Under the pieces are notes generated by a model. The model did no database searches. It was not told the DNA's origin and saw only the letters and a list, made by a program, of their open reading frames with translations. Made by a program: the position numbers and the translations under genes. From Spinacia oleracea (taxonomy: Eukaryota; Streptophyta; Magnoliopsida; Caryophyllales; Amaranthaceae): DNA of 64,000 bases. Within the stretch, counting starts at the first letter, position 1; every line of letters starts with the position of its first letter. The DNA lies in assembly GCF_020520425.1 (NCBI RefSeq), contig NC_079487.1, forward strand, positions 134,128,385-134,192,384. Direction: 5' to 3'. This document shows positions 35,543 through 48,300 of the stretch, in pieces.

Positions 35543-36560
35543 ATACGCTTGCAGATTATTTCTATGACCAAAAATTTGAAATCAACAACTTGCCCAAATA
35601 ATTATGGATGAAACAAAGTCTAATGTATAAAGCAGTACATGATCCCAGTTAACTGTAAATATCAAAATCCAAAAAATGTAAGGTAGACGGAAGTGTCGGT
35701 GAAAACGAGTCTATTTTGAAGTACAATGGAATGGTCAATTTGACATGGATGAAAATTCACGGTGTTAGTGTATAATATTTCTTTTGTACATGTTTTATAT
35801 ATATGACCTTTTTAACCCACAACCTTCTTCTTTTAATTTCTTTAATTATTTATTGATAAAGATTATAAAAATGACATTTTGAAGAAATAACCATTTAATC
35901 AATTAATAACATTTGTATTTTACAAGTTAGTAAAACATCTCAGCAAAAGTTGGCATATGAATACCACAATAATAAAAAAAATTAAAAAAAAATAATAATA
36001 ATAATAATAAAATTAAAAAAAAAAGTGGAAAAATGAGTTTGAGCTTCAAACTTCCTTGTAGTTTTGGACCTATGCTAAGTTAACTTAATGAAGCACTGAA
36101 AAAGTGAAAATGACATTCAAACACTCCACAATTACACTCCACAATTTTACAGCCGTGTTCACTAATTTCACAACTGATTAAAACAGACTTTTACTAATCC
36201 GAACTAATATTCAAAGAGGACTGAAAACAAAACATTAACATAGGTCTTGAGTCTTTTTGCTAAACTCAAGGTGTACTAGACTCGACTTAAAAGATGAGCA
36301 ATTTCATGGGAAAATGCTAAAAATAATCTGTTACGAAACTATTTCAAATAAATAAACTTCTAACGCTTTAAGCAACAACCGAGTTTTTGGTTCTCGATCC
36401 CAAACCCTACATAAGTTTTTTCTATGTACAGAAAAGTGGTTGCTGAACTCTACACACTAAGATTACCATATGCAGTTTTCGATGATGATGGTGGTGCTAT
36501 ATGAACATTTGCAAATAAAGGGAGAAAGAAACTGATAATATAAGATTAGTGAGCGGCTAA

Positions 36561-39500
36561 TTAACTACTGAGGTCAATTTCAACTGGTTCTGGACTTCCC
36601 CTTTCAATCAGATTATCTTCAAGCTTCGCACCTAACTGTCCTTTATCACCAGCACCGAAAGCAAAGAGTTTTCCAGATTCAGTGAGCGCGAAAGTGTGGG
36701 CATTCCAGAATATTGAATTTGTCAAGCTTATCTGCACTACTCGTTCATTCACTTGCTTCAGGGATGATACTAGCTCTGGTTGAAGTACATTAGTGTGCCT
36801 ATTCCCCTGTTGCAGAATATGAAAAAGTGCATCAAAATACTGAACACTAAATAAGTTGCACGAATTACTTATTGCGAACAGAAATTCAGCAACATAATAC
36901 TGTATCTTTTCCCCTGTAGTTTCCTTTGACTTGACACATTTATTTTCATCTTTTATCGGGCCAAAAAAGCGTGCAAAACCCCATGAAAATCAGGCCGAGA
37001 CCAATATGGTCAGCGATATATATAATGTACGAGTAACCATGTACTCAGAGTAGTAGTGCAACTACGGTAATCAAAGCCCAAATTAAAGGCGAAATACTAA
37101 TGGGTTCATAACAAGCATGCTTCTTCGGTTCTTCCTCTAAGAGCTGGTGTGCTAGAGCATAGTAGACAATCTAGACATGATGTAAAGACGGACCGGGCCA
37201 GGCCGGGTCGAGACATGAATAATTAGGCCATCATGTCAGGTCGGGCCAAATTTGTAACTAGAAGTGTAGTTCTACGTTGCCCAAAGCCCGTCGAAATTTT
37301 AAATTCCCGGGCCTGGCCCGAAAATCGGGGCTAAAAATTCTGTCAAAACCCGCAAAAATTCGGGCCTGGTCAGCGGGTCAGGCTCATGTTGATCAGGTCT
37401 AGAGCCTAGTTTCATAAGGGTTCACCATACATGAATCGCCCTAACAAAGGTCAAGTTGATCCGTCTACTAAGGTTCACGCACATAGAAATTTCATACGAT
37501 GACATTAGCATCTGTTACACTTTATGAAAAGCTGAATCAAATGACAACCTGGTTCAAAAGATGACTTAACCAACCAACCAACCATGGTAATATTATCATT
37601 TCGTCCTAAGCACAAACATCATATTTCAAGATTAACTGCTATTGTGGTAAGTCTAATTTACCAAACACTTCAAAAGTAGTAAAAAAACGGGAAAAGAATA
37701 AGACTGATTTCACGTAAAAGCAAGAATTTCAGACCTGTGCTTCAGTCCCATCATAGTGTCCAAGGCTAGAAGATTCACCACAACCAAAGGAATAAACATC
37801 GCCTTTATCAGAAACCACGAAAGTTGTGTAATCGCCCGTGGCAACATGAATAGCCTTAACACCACTCAAGCCTTCAACAACCTTAGGAGCAGATTCACAA
37901 TCTTCATTCCCGTGTCCTAAACATCCATAACGTCCCCAACCCCACGTGCATACCCTTCCATCCTTACCAACAACAGCCGCGTGCCAAGCACCAGCAGCCA
38001 CAACCACGGGTTGAATATTAAATGCTTGGAATTGTTCGATCAATCGAGGGTACTTTTCATCTGTTCTTGAACCATGCCCGAGCTTTCCTCCCAAACCACA
38101 CCCAACTGAATACACAGACCTGCCAAACACAAATGACAGATAACAGATCGATCATGTCATTATTCGAGTATCAACAGTACTAGCCGACCTGTATCCTGTT
38201 AGTTCCACTAGGATTTTAACAGATTTAGTTCCACTCTATTCTGTTTGACTTATTTCAGACAAAATAAGTTCATATAAGTTCAGATAAGTTCAGATAGTGT
38301 CGGCTCATAAAAAATAAGTTTTTTTCAGACATATTCAAACACAAATAAGTTTATTTCTGACAAAGTAAGTTCTTTTGTCAAAGTTCAGATAAGTTCAGAA
38401 CATATAAGCTCAGACAAAATAAGTCGAATAGAATATATCCTATTCCAAGTACATTAATTTACTGCAATCAAGCTCATACAAGAAAAGATTTTATCCTAAT
38501 CGAAAATTTCTACTTTCCATGCAAATGAGTTAAGGTTAAAAAACTTGTAACACCGGCTAAAAAAATGGGTGAAGAAAGTGCTTACATGCCACTAGGCTGA
38601 CAAGCAAGAGCGAGAAGGTAGCAATATCCAGCTGCAATCTGCACAACTGGTATATTCTCAAGTGCACCTAATAAAGGGTACGGTTGCAAATCATTAGTAT
38701 CTGTTTGGTGACCAAGTTTCGCATCACTTCCCCACGAAAAAGTATACACCCTTCCTTCTCTAGACAAAACAGCAGTAAAGAAATTTCCAATAGCAGCTTG
38801 TACTACAAATATATCCTTCAATGACTCAACAAGTTGTGGTGTATTTACTATTCTAGTGCCTTGAACTCCATATTCGGCTTCCCCGAATGAATCTTTTCCA
38901 AAGGCATATACTTTTCCTGTATCACTGATTAACATTGTTCTACCCGCCCCGGCAGTAGCTTGGATGATCCGAATTCCCTGCATGGACCTGCACAGCATTG
39001 ATATCTGTTAATTTTAATTTCTTTCCCTCACACAGAATCTCCCATTCAGGGGGTGTGTTTGGTTTGCGGATTCTAGGTATGATGTATGGATTTAGACTGG
39101 TCTAAACCCATATCATGTGTTTGGTTCGCGGATTCTAGGTATGAGGTGGGTTTGGATCATACCTTAACTCCAGGTATGAAATTAAAGGAAAATTTTCATC
39201 CCCATGAACCAAACACATGGTATTAAGAATCAAGTTCCAAACTCATACCACCTAGATATCATTCCTGATTCCAACCCCATATTATACCAGTGTGCAAACC
39301 AAACGCCCCCTTCAATCGGAATCACATATAACAGGAATTTTCAACCTTATCAAACGAGGGCGATACTCATCAGCCGTGGTCCCTTCGGGTGTTAGCCCAT
39401 GGCCAAGTTGTCCTGAACTATTAGAGCCAAAGGAGTAAACAGCTCCACTTGAAGTCACAGCTACGCTGTGTCCCGGACCAGCTATTGCTTGAGATTTTTC

Positions 39501-40262
39501 TCTCCTACAGCAAGCTTCACCAGCTAATAAATACCTAAGTACTAGTTTCCATGATCCACCACACATTTGCTTTAAATCCTCCTTTTGTTCGGGGGTCATT
39601 GGTTTAAATATGGCCCTCTTTTGACACATATCTAGAGCGGCAAGCTCAGCTATGGATAAATCATAATCAGGGGCAAAGTTTGCCGGGTGCCTAAAGAATG
39701 AACAAGTGGCCTGAAAAACACATACAACAAAAAAAAAACCAATTCAATCAGCAGCATCATCAATTCTAAGGCTCCGTTTGGTTGGGTGTAAAATATTTTC
39801 AGTGTAAAATAATTTTCATGGAAAACAATTTACAATGGAAAACGGTTTTACACTCCTAGCAATTTTACTCCTAGGGAAAATGGCTTTACACTCCTTTGCA
39901 AACCAAAGGATGTAAAATTGAAAATATAGTAAAATTGTTTTCTAGGAAAATGTTTTACACCCTGCCAAACGGAGCCTAAGTCCACCAAGTAAATGAACAC
40001 CGAAAAAAAACAAGGCAATAAGATGACTTGCCTCTAATTTCGCGAGGTCTTGAGGGTCTAAGTTGCAAGCAGTAAGAACATGAAGAACAATGGACGGGTT
40101 AGCTGCCAAGGGGAATTCACCGGGGACTTGGTCCCCGAAGCAATGCCTAACTTGTCGTAGGAATGCCGGTAATCTAGGCGAAGTGATGAGTGTGGCAGCA
40201 ATTGGTTGTTCAGGGATGTTACAGAATTGAATTGTTTCAGTCCCACTCGTCGTGGCATCCAT
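36561..40262 (-). CDS. RCC1-repeat protein, seven-bladed propeller
   Basis: Five exons on the minus strand: 40262-40032, 39710-39346, 38987-38586, 38119-37735 and 36806-36561; phases agree and the product is 542 residues. About 150 N-terminal residues (MDATTSGTETIQF onward) lie outside the propeller. Then come seven RCC1 repeats marked by GSNSSGQLGHG (about 172-182), GKDSFGEAEYG, WGSDAKLGHQ, GCGLGGKLGHG, GWGRYGCLGHG, GCGESSSLGHY and GAGDKGQLGAK. RCC1 propellers bind small GTPases, chromatin or other partners; this plant subgroup has no function I can name. ATG at 40262 is used because the upstream in-frame codon at 40271 is GTG. Intron 1 has a GC donor (GAG/GCAAGT) and an AG acceptor. Introns 1 to 3 each hold a MITE and intron 4 a GC-rich hAT relic (about 37175-37410). 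Confidence 0.92.
38224..38444. mobile_element. AAGTTCAGAT-family MITE in RCC1 intron 3
   Basis: Ends with CTATTCTGTTTGACTTATTT and AAAATAAGTCGAATAG inverted to each other around AAGTTCAGAT words. Related to 17236-17463. Confidence 0.6.
39049..39310. mobile_element. TIR MITE in RCC1 intron 2
   Basis: Ends GGGGGTGTGTTTGGTTTGC and GCAAACCAAACGCCCCC, flanked by direct TTCA. A sister copy at 42889-43225 (GGGGGTGTTTGGTTCAC, flanked by TTTA) shares CATACCTAGAATTCGCG-type inner sequence. Possibly PIF/Harbinger-related. Confidence 0.75.
39770..39976. mobile_element. PIF/Harbinger-like MITE in RCC1 intron 1
   Basis: Ends GGCTCCGTTTGGTTGGGTGT and ACACCCTGCCAAACGGAGCC, TAA on both sides, interior of TGTAAAAT/ATTTTCA words that pair into a long hairpin. 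Confidence 0.8.
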
Positions 40263-42095
40263 GTTGGGCACTGCTTAATTTCTTTGCAGTGCCCTTAGCT
40301 TTTCAATTATCAGCAACCAAACTTCTGGGAAATTTCACATTTCAATGGTAAAATTGTCACAAACTACAATACTTTAGTAACTGCAACAAAACTCAAATAT
40401 GCAATTAGATTAATCTGTGGACATTATTCACAATGATTGCAGAAATTAACAAATGTATAGAAGTTAATCAAACACCATTTACAAACAAGTAAAATGCTTA
40501 TACTTCGGATTCAGTTATCATATTACTAGTTCAAATTACAGTTTCAGCATGAAGATTAACTACAGACGGACAGAGTAAACATAATTAGGCAATCCCAAAA
40601 AACACAACTACAAATCTACAATTTTACAAGTGAAAAGCTTCTAATTTTGCTACTTGCTGAAATTGATTTGACTTAATAAAATGCTCGCACTATCTTTCCC
40701 TTAAAAAAAAAAGAAAAACTATACTACCTCCGCTTCGGATTCAGTTATCACATTACTAGTTCAATTTACAGTTACAATTCCACAAAGAACAAATTCTCTT
40801 TGAAGATAAAAGAAAAAAAAAAAACAAATATTCCAAGAAAACACGATTGAGTATTGTGGGTGTGTCATGGATTCCCATCATCGCATCAAATTCTTCCAAA
40901 TCATGGAAATTACACAATGCCCAATTTCATATTCGCAAAAAAAAAAAAAAAAAAAACGCACACACACTTTTGCAACAATCCTCGTAGAACATGTACTGCA
41001 CAAGACTTTAAATCAAAAGAATTTGTACATAATTAATCAATCTAATCAAACAATCAATCAAAATTGCAAAAATAAATTAAAACTTTGATCAATCAACAAA
41101 ACTAGAATTCATTCAGAGTGATCTAAAAGTTACCCAATAAACAGAGGAATGAATATAGTGGAGTTCTTAGTTATTTAAGTAATACATCAAAGTTTTGATT
41201 TTGATCATGTAATTAGATGATTTTCATTAATCTAAAACAAAAAGCAACATAAAGAATTACCATAATTAATAACTAAAACCTAATTTAATCAAATTTAGAC
41301 TATATTTGAACAACATGATCAAAGTAGATCAAGAAAAAAATATGGGAAATGAAGGTTAAATTTATGATCAAAAACCCAAAAACAATCTAAATCCTTCAAC
41401 TAAATTAACTTAATTTACACGAAATTCGATGAAAATTTGGACCTTTTTAAAAATTGGATGATGATAGCTTGAAGAAAAGCTTCAAAGTCGTCAACTTTTT
41501 ATCGTGTAATTAGAAGATGATGATCCAAATCCAAATGATTTTTTTTTGTTGATAATTTGAAGGATTTATTTTGTTTGATTTGGGAGGAAATATAGGAATT
41601 TTGTTGGGGTTTGTTAAATGGGATTAAATGGAAAGTGAAAAGAAAAAAGTTAGAAAATTTGGGTATTTGCAAGTTTGCAAGTGTGAGAGGGACGATTGTC
41701 TCACAATTTCCTCAAATCTCTCACAGTTTGGTGTTTGTTGTACGTTTCTTAAAGAAAGAGGGAGCAAAGCTTTGTTGATGAGGTGTCTATTTGGTGGTGA
41801 ACCAAAGGACATTGCCACAATCCATTACATACACATTTTTTATATTGGGATATTACATTTTTACACGTAAGTAAGGTGCTTGGTTATTTTTTTAAAAAAA
41901 TGAAGGTAAGATAAAGTGTCATGGTTAGCGGACTAGATATTTTGAGAGTGTTGGATGGTAAGAGAACCCTCTCTCAAAGTGCCCCTAGTGGGATTGAACC
42001 TCGGACCTTTTGTTTGAAATGTGAAATCCTTTTCAATAGACCAAACTATTACTAAAATTTTCACCGTATAATCGATTGTACCTTGCAAGATACGA

Positions 42096-42096
<1 letters not shown>
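40263..42096. other. Upstream of RCC1-type gene: AT-rich, no gene
   Basis: Presumed promoter and leader of the RCC1-type gene. Two direct copies of CTTCGGATTCAGTTATCA occur at about 40504 and 40733; between them (about 40676-40716) lies a LINE-type tail. About 41970-42065 has a tRNA-like box on the minus strand (GGTTCAATCCCACTA), perhaps a SINE fragment. Confidence 0.45.

Positions 42097-42171
<75 letters not shown>
42097..42171. repeat. (AAT)25 microsatellite
   Basis: Uninterrupted run of 25 AAT units; likely length-polymorphic. Confidence 0.98.
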
Positions 42172-42281
42172 TGGAGATATCAAATGAACAAATAATAAAT
42201 ATCGATACCATGTATAACCGGTTGTATAGCATATTATCGGGATTTACTTAACAGTTAAAAGGTACCCATAGGGTATAGGAC

Positions 42282-42425
42282 ACTAATGTTCTCTTCACCT
42301 TATTTTCACTTATTTCAGTTCTGATAAAATAAGATAAGATAGAATAAGATAAGATAAGTTAATGTAAATATTACATAAGGTAATACTATAAGTTTCAATA
42401 AGATAAAATAAGGGTCAATAAGATA

Positions 42426-42457
<32 letters not shown>

Positions 42458-42507
42458 GTCAATAAGATAAGATAAGCTAAGTGAAATTCAGGTAAAGAGA
42501 ACACTAC
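42282..42507. mobile_element. MITE rich in AAGATAAGAT
   Basis: Ends AATGTTCTCTTCACCT and AGGTAAAGAGAACACTA are inverted; the interior is a tandem run of AAGAT and AATAAGAT units. Confidence 0.6.
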
Positions 42508-42888
42508 CTTAATAGCTTATTAACCCTTTTTTTTTCTTAAACAACGTAATTCATACTTCGTATTAATCTTGCTAGAGAGACATTTTACGAAAGTTTTTAT
42601 TATAGAACTCCTTTGTAAGTAAAATAACTTTATAACAAGTGGATCTTTTATTATAGGGAAATTTTATGTACACCTTACAAAGCAAAAGTCTTTGTTGCGC
42701 TAAATTATTAGTTATTATGTGGGATTATGGGCATAGTAACTCATAAAATGTGATTGACGGTTGATTAAGAGGTGATTGATCGGCTATTAATGATGATGTG
42801 CCCCTCTTATTCACTAGAAAATAAAAAACAATATTTATTATACACCGGTGTTATTAAAATGGGATAATCTCTTTATCGACCTTTTTTA

Positions 42889-43225
42889 GGGGGTGTTTGG
42901 TTCACACAGGGGTATGGGGTTAAAATTAAGAATGATATAGAGATGGTATGAGTTTGTAACTTGATTATTAGTATCATGTATTTAATACATTTTGGAAATA
43001 TTTTTCTTCCTTCTATTTGATACATATAGTAAAGATATGAGCTAAACACATTCAAAAAAAAAAAAAAAAAAAGCTAAACACACCTTCCCCTAATTTACTA
43101 AATCTCATACCTTGTGCGTTTAAGATATATGTTAAAAACTCTTAAAATTATCAATCAAACGCATTATGTGAATTTAAGTATTCTCCACCCTTTATTCATA
43201 CCTAGAATTCGCGAACCAGACCTCC
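42889..43225. mobile_element. TIR MITE, sister of 39049-39310
   Basis: Ends GGGGGTGTTTGGTTCAC and GCGAACCAGACCTCC with direct TTTA outside; older than its sister judging by end mismatch. Confidence 0.6.
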
Positions 43226-45378
43226 TTTAACACGATTAATCAAAAGAGGGAGCAAAGCATAAACCAAATATGACAGATGAATGAAAGATGAGTACCTTAA
43301 TTATCACTTATCAAATTTTATCATCACTTAGATTATTGTTGCACTGCCAGTTAAGATGAGATATGACTCAGATTTTAGATAATGTACCTTTGGACTTTAT
43401 TTTAGAAAACATAAATTAGTGGTCAAAATTGGAACCTAACTAGGCCTGACATTGTCCCTCATTAATTCACCCATTTGTATTAATATTATAAAATAATGAG
43501 AATAAATAATATACCAAGTAGATGGTTATATGGAATCTTTTAGCTAATCCTAACGCTTATAAAGTTTCATACTTTGATTACTATTCACCCAATGGTGCAT
43601 TTACGTGCATGCCCCTCATTTCCTTCTTTGTTTTATTTTGTCTTATTCTTAACAATAGAGAATTTACGGTTTCACCCTTCCATTGCTATACAAAATGTAT
43701 TGTTTTCTTTGGGTATAATTTTCTATATATTGTACCTTCGAATTATCAATTAAAACGCATATGGTTTCTATTTCCTGTTACATGTAAATCCAACATCTAA
43801 CTTTAACAAATCATTTCTAGCATTTACCATAAATGGTAAATTCTTAGCTTTTAAGTAACATTTTTACAAAAATAATTTTGTATACCAACAACTAGGTAGC
43901 AAAAAGATACAATTGGTCTTACATAATTACGTCAAGATCTAACAAAGTGATTCCTACAAATGAGGATTGATTCCGGAGGTGTGACTAGTGACTACACCAC
44001 GTCTAATTCCTCTGTAATTTGTATTTCTTGCTCGTTTTTATTGTGTTCTTTAGATTTTCATCCTCACTTGAATGAAAAAACAAATACATAATTATTTTCA
44101 CAAAATAAAAAAGGTCAACGTTAAACAAATGCTCGTCTAGTCTAACAAAGTGTGTCAGAGAGTTTTCACCATATAATCGGTTGTATTTTAAAAATCCCAA
44201 ATGAGCAGATGGACAAACAAAATTAACCTTGTACGCAAATCTTACAACACATAATGTATGTACCTAGAAAAAAAATGACATATGTCACATTCAAACTAGA
44301 TGCTTTGGATATGTAAGCTATAGAAGATTGAGATATTCTTATGTCCTTTAAAGACTTTTTATGCAACAACTTTTGAAAGAAGTTTAATGTCAAAGTAACA
44401 TTGATTGTCTCATGTTAGCATGTTACTTCAACATCCAAAGAAAATAGTTTTATGGTATGAAGGCGTAGACTAGAAGCTCCTATGGGCATAAACGCACAAT
44501 GGCTAGCATTTATTCGGATTACCCCTTGTATCAATGCCTTGTAGGGACCAGTGGTTAGGGCTGTCAAATCTGATCATCGGCCAGTTACAGATCGATTATA
44601 AACTTATAATCGATATCAGTAATCAGATAATGTTTTGTGCGGGGTCATTGTGCTCATGCGGTTTGAATGTGTGAATCCAGGTTGACCCGTGTAACCTTTT
44701 GTCGGGGGTTGCTACGGAACAAAACTCTCCTCTTGTGCATAACACCATAACTTTGGAAGGGAGAATATGGCCAACAAAGCAATGCACAATACTGCCTGCA
44801 AGGAACCCAGCCTGGAGGGTTGCTTACTTGCTTGTCACAATTATAGTTGACGCGATATTAAGAGAAAAGAAAAGAATAAGTCCATGTAAACCTGAAATCT
44901 GTATTCATCAACATGGTCAAAAAATATACAACCAAGGGGGGAAAGAGAATCATTGGAAACAAAGTACAACTGATACGTACACGTCAAGCGTATGACAGCT
45001 TCAAATTCTTGCATTGTTTATGAAACATAAAATTCTCAACTCATTTACAATTTTCGTATAACATGATATACAATCCCCCCATAACAACAATCTGAAACTC
45101 TACATTACTGAAATGAAATGAAGACATTAAAGTCTTACCCCTTTATCTCATTCAAGAGTATTCTCTTCTTGCTCGGACATATACGTCTCATTTGGCAGCT
45201 GAATTGTACCCTATATTTTCTCCGGAGAATTTGACAAACACGTACATACCTTTTAGATGCACCCCAAAATCATCAGGTCTTTGGCGCTAATATGATTCAC
45301 TTGGTATAAAAATTCTCCTCGACTAAAGCTCCGACTTCTTCTATTGTTGTCTGATTAATAATTAAGATGTCTCGTCTA
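43226..45378. other. AT-rich intergenic region, no gene seen
   Basis: No conserved reading frame. 44600-44680 repeats the CAGATAATGTTTTGTGCGG element also present near 23930. The 3' end should include the ALB4 3'UTR. Confidence 0.45.
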
Positions 45379-48300
45379 CTAATCTACTTTTACTTCAACA
45401 GCTTCCTGCAAATAAATAAGTCATACCTTAACAAGACATTCTTGTTCTATTCTCAAACTAACAAATTTTGTAATATGAAAAGTTCTGTAATCAACAATTG
45501 ATTTCACGGGTGAACAGAATTGTAGTAAAGAACTACGGAGTTCTCTTGAAATCTAAAACAAGCTTTACAGAAAGCACTTTACATGGTTTCCAGTTTTGGC
45601 AACAATATTAAACCACCCACTGAAAAACTAAGATTTTGACACAACAGCAAAAACTGGAACCTCAAAAGTAATAACATGAAATGAGACCTAAGATGTTCTA
45701 AACAACGATGAACAGAAAATCTCATGAAACTTGTGGTTTCTGCTTTCAAAACTTCACCTTTTCTTTGTATGACTCATCATTATCATTATCATTACCCCAT
45801 TGCCTCAAAGAGGCTCCCGCAAGAAGCGGGGTAAGAGGGGGTCAGACGTACGCAACCTTACCCCTGCAATTGCAGAGAGGTTGTTTCCAATTGACCCAAA
45901 AGCGATAACGGGACGACAACGGGACAACCATCTTCTACTTCATGGAAAGGAAGCGAAGAAGTATTAAGAGTCATTTTCTTTGTATGACTAGCATAGTTAT
46001 TTTCTTCCTCGTGGAGTTTTAAAGCCAAAAGATGGCAATTTCTTTAAAATAAAGAAGCCTCTCTAATAAACTCTTTATTTACATTATTTTGTAAAAAAAA
46101 CTTGACAACAACAAAACAAACTTGAAATTGTTAGAAAAAATATTGATTTAATGACTTAGTTAGTTTAAGTGTAACTTGAAATTGTAAGAAAAAAGATTGA
46201 TTTGATGACCTAGTTTTGTTTCCTAATTATAAGAATTCCCTTTCCGTGCAACCTAGGTTCTGAATTGCCAATACACGGCATACACCTTTCCTAAGATTTA
46301 CCCATAGTCACAAATCAAGATGCAGAGAAAATAAAAATAAATACCTGGCTTACATCTTCCAAATCTTGTCCAGTAGTAACATTAATTGTCCGACCATTTT
46401 CACTTGTTACTTCATGTGCATCTTGATGTTCCTTTGAAGAATCATGAACACTCCCGTTTAAAGAAGTACTACCGTTTGGGATGTCAGTGCCATCTGTCTT
46501 GGATGCAGCATTTAAAGCAGGTACTTCATTTTTCATTTTCTCCTCTTCCATTTGACGCTTTCTTCTAGCTTCTTCTTCTTTTAATTGCTTAAACCTGTCA
46601 AAATAAAGAGTTAAGCATACAAAAAAGAGCTTCCACAATCAAGAACAAGTAAATAATAATAGAACACAAAAACGAATTATCACCTTTCTCCGGGACGTAA
46701 CCCTGTGGAAGGTGACTTTTCCTCTGTTTGGGTTAATGTTGTTTCCAAGACAGGTTTTGTAAGTGGTGTTTGCTCTTCTCTATCACTAATGGTTATAGGC
46801 GATGGTGATTGCTCTTCTTTTAAAAGAGCATCACTAAGTTGCCCTAACGGATTGTTCGCACCTCCCATCTTCTGAAGATAAACTTGCTGAAGTGTGCTTA
46901 GGATATTATTTGTAAACCTAAAAATGAAACCAAACCATAGTTGCAGGATTAAAGCAACATGATAAAAAGGCTTCAAATTTATGCACAACAGAAAAGAAAA
47001 GCTAACCAGTAAATGCTTAGGCCAGAAGGCACTGAAAGTGCAAAATAACCAATCATCAAAGGAAGAACTTTCGTCAGCGCTTGTGTACTCTTCATGTTTG
47101 GATCATTTGGCTGGGGAAAATGAAATATTAGCCCTCCAAATAAGAAATTGATAAAATCAAGTAAATAGGAAAAGGAACTGAAAAATGGACTAATTTTAAT
47201 TTGAACAGCTAAACTGTTCTGGCATGATATCTTCTCCCTCTTTTACATGCAGACACTAAGGAATGAATACAATACATGAGTCAGGTTTGTTGTGCCATAT
47301 ATAACTGACAACAAAAGCAACACAAACTACTCGTACAAATAGTGCAACAGAATTGCAGGAACTCAACGGAAGTCGGGCGAAATTGCAAATGGCAATAAAA
47401 CTATCATGGAAATCAATAAGAGTTGACCAACCTGAGATGACTGCATAATTTGGACTGATATGTACTGTGAAACAACCAACAACACAGGCAGAACAAGATA
47501 TGCGGCTGTATCTGACCATCCAAGTGGTGGATGACCATCCTGTAAAAAAAAATCGAGTAAGGATATGGCTTCAGGAGTAAAAACTTGACAGTGAAAGTCA
47601 GGAATGAAGCCAGTACTTGAAAACTGTGTGGGCCAAGACTTAACCCACTCAGTAGATAAGTTCTCCCGGGCCGGGGGGGGGGGGGGGAGGGGCAGCTTGG
47701 GATGGGCCGTGCTTCCACCAGCCACACCCACCCCCACGGGCTCAGCCCAAGTAGAAGTGATACAAGACATTTTCACCAAATTCTATCAAATAGAAAAATA
47801 ATATGGAGATATTATGGTGGCATCCGGTGCTGGCTCAATGCAGTTTAAGCATTATTTCCAGTCTAATTGACATTTGGAACCAAGGTAGGAGCACTGATTG
47901 ACCACAAGGAAAGTCAGTAGGCACTTACAATGAAAGGGAAAAGCCAAGATATGCCAGTTCCATTTTGCCGATCAGCAATAGTAGTAGGACCAGCAAGGGA
48001 GGGTATCCAGAAAAAACCCTCTGTCAAAAGTCCCTAAAAAAGCACATGAGAAAAAAAACAAAAATGTAAATGATCTAATGTAGCATTAAAGCAATTGTAT
48101 AACAGCATAAAAATGAAGTCAAAGCTGAGAGTTATTAACTACTCCATGACTGATGCTGCAATACCTCATTGGCAACATTTGAAAGGGCTCTATAAAGACC
48201 AATCCACACTGGTATTGTTGCCAACGTTGGCAGACATCCTAAAATAGAAGGAAATATCAAAGAATCATTAAATTCATAAATATAAATTTGTAATGCTAGT

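Larger units (their letters stand above)
30237..36465. repeat. Tandem segmental duplication, units of about 2 kb
   Basis: Unit 1 is about 30237-32176 and unit 2 about 32177-36465. Both begin ATAAGACTATTTTATTTTAA and end CTCTACACACTAAGATTA; the junction at 32176 joins end to start. They share many blocks, including CATTTGCACATATCA and GAGAAAAGGTAGGGGAAGTT. Unit 2 is enlarged by the insertions at 32317-33613, 33629-34148 and 35250-35542. The segment is the 3' flank of the RCC1-type gene. No convincing coding frame; the two reading frames at 30814-31173 and 34677-35048 are not conserved as proteins. Confidence 0.85.

Noticed and set aside
40263-40271. Upstream start for the RCC1-type protein
   Set aside because: The codon at 40271 is GTG, not ATG.
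43522-43800. Reading frame of 92 codons rich in Phe/Tyr
   Set aside because: AT-rich chance frame without motif, leader or paralog.
47668-47692. Poly-G run as a functional element
   Set aside because: Homopolymer in an ALB4 intron; its length may be an assembly artefact.
47363-47779. Longer reading frame around ALB4 exon 7
   Set aside because: It reads through introns on both sides; only 47432-47539 is exon by homology and splice sites.
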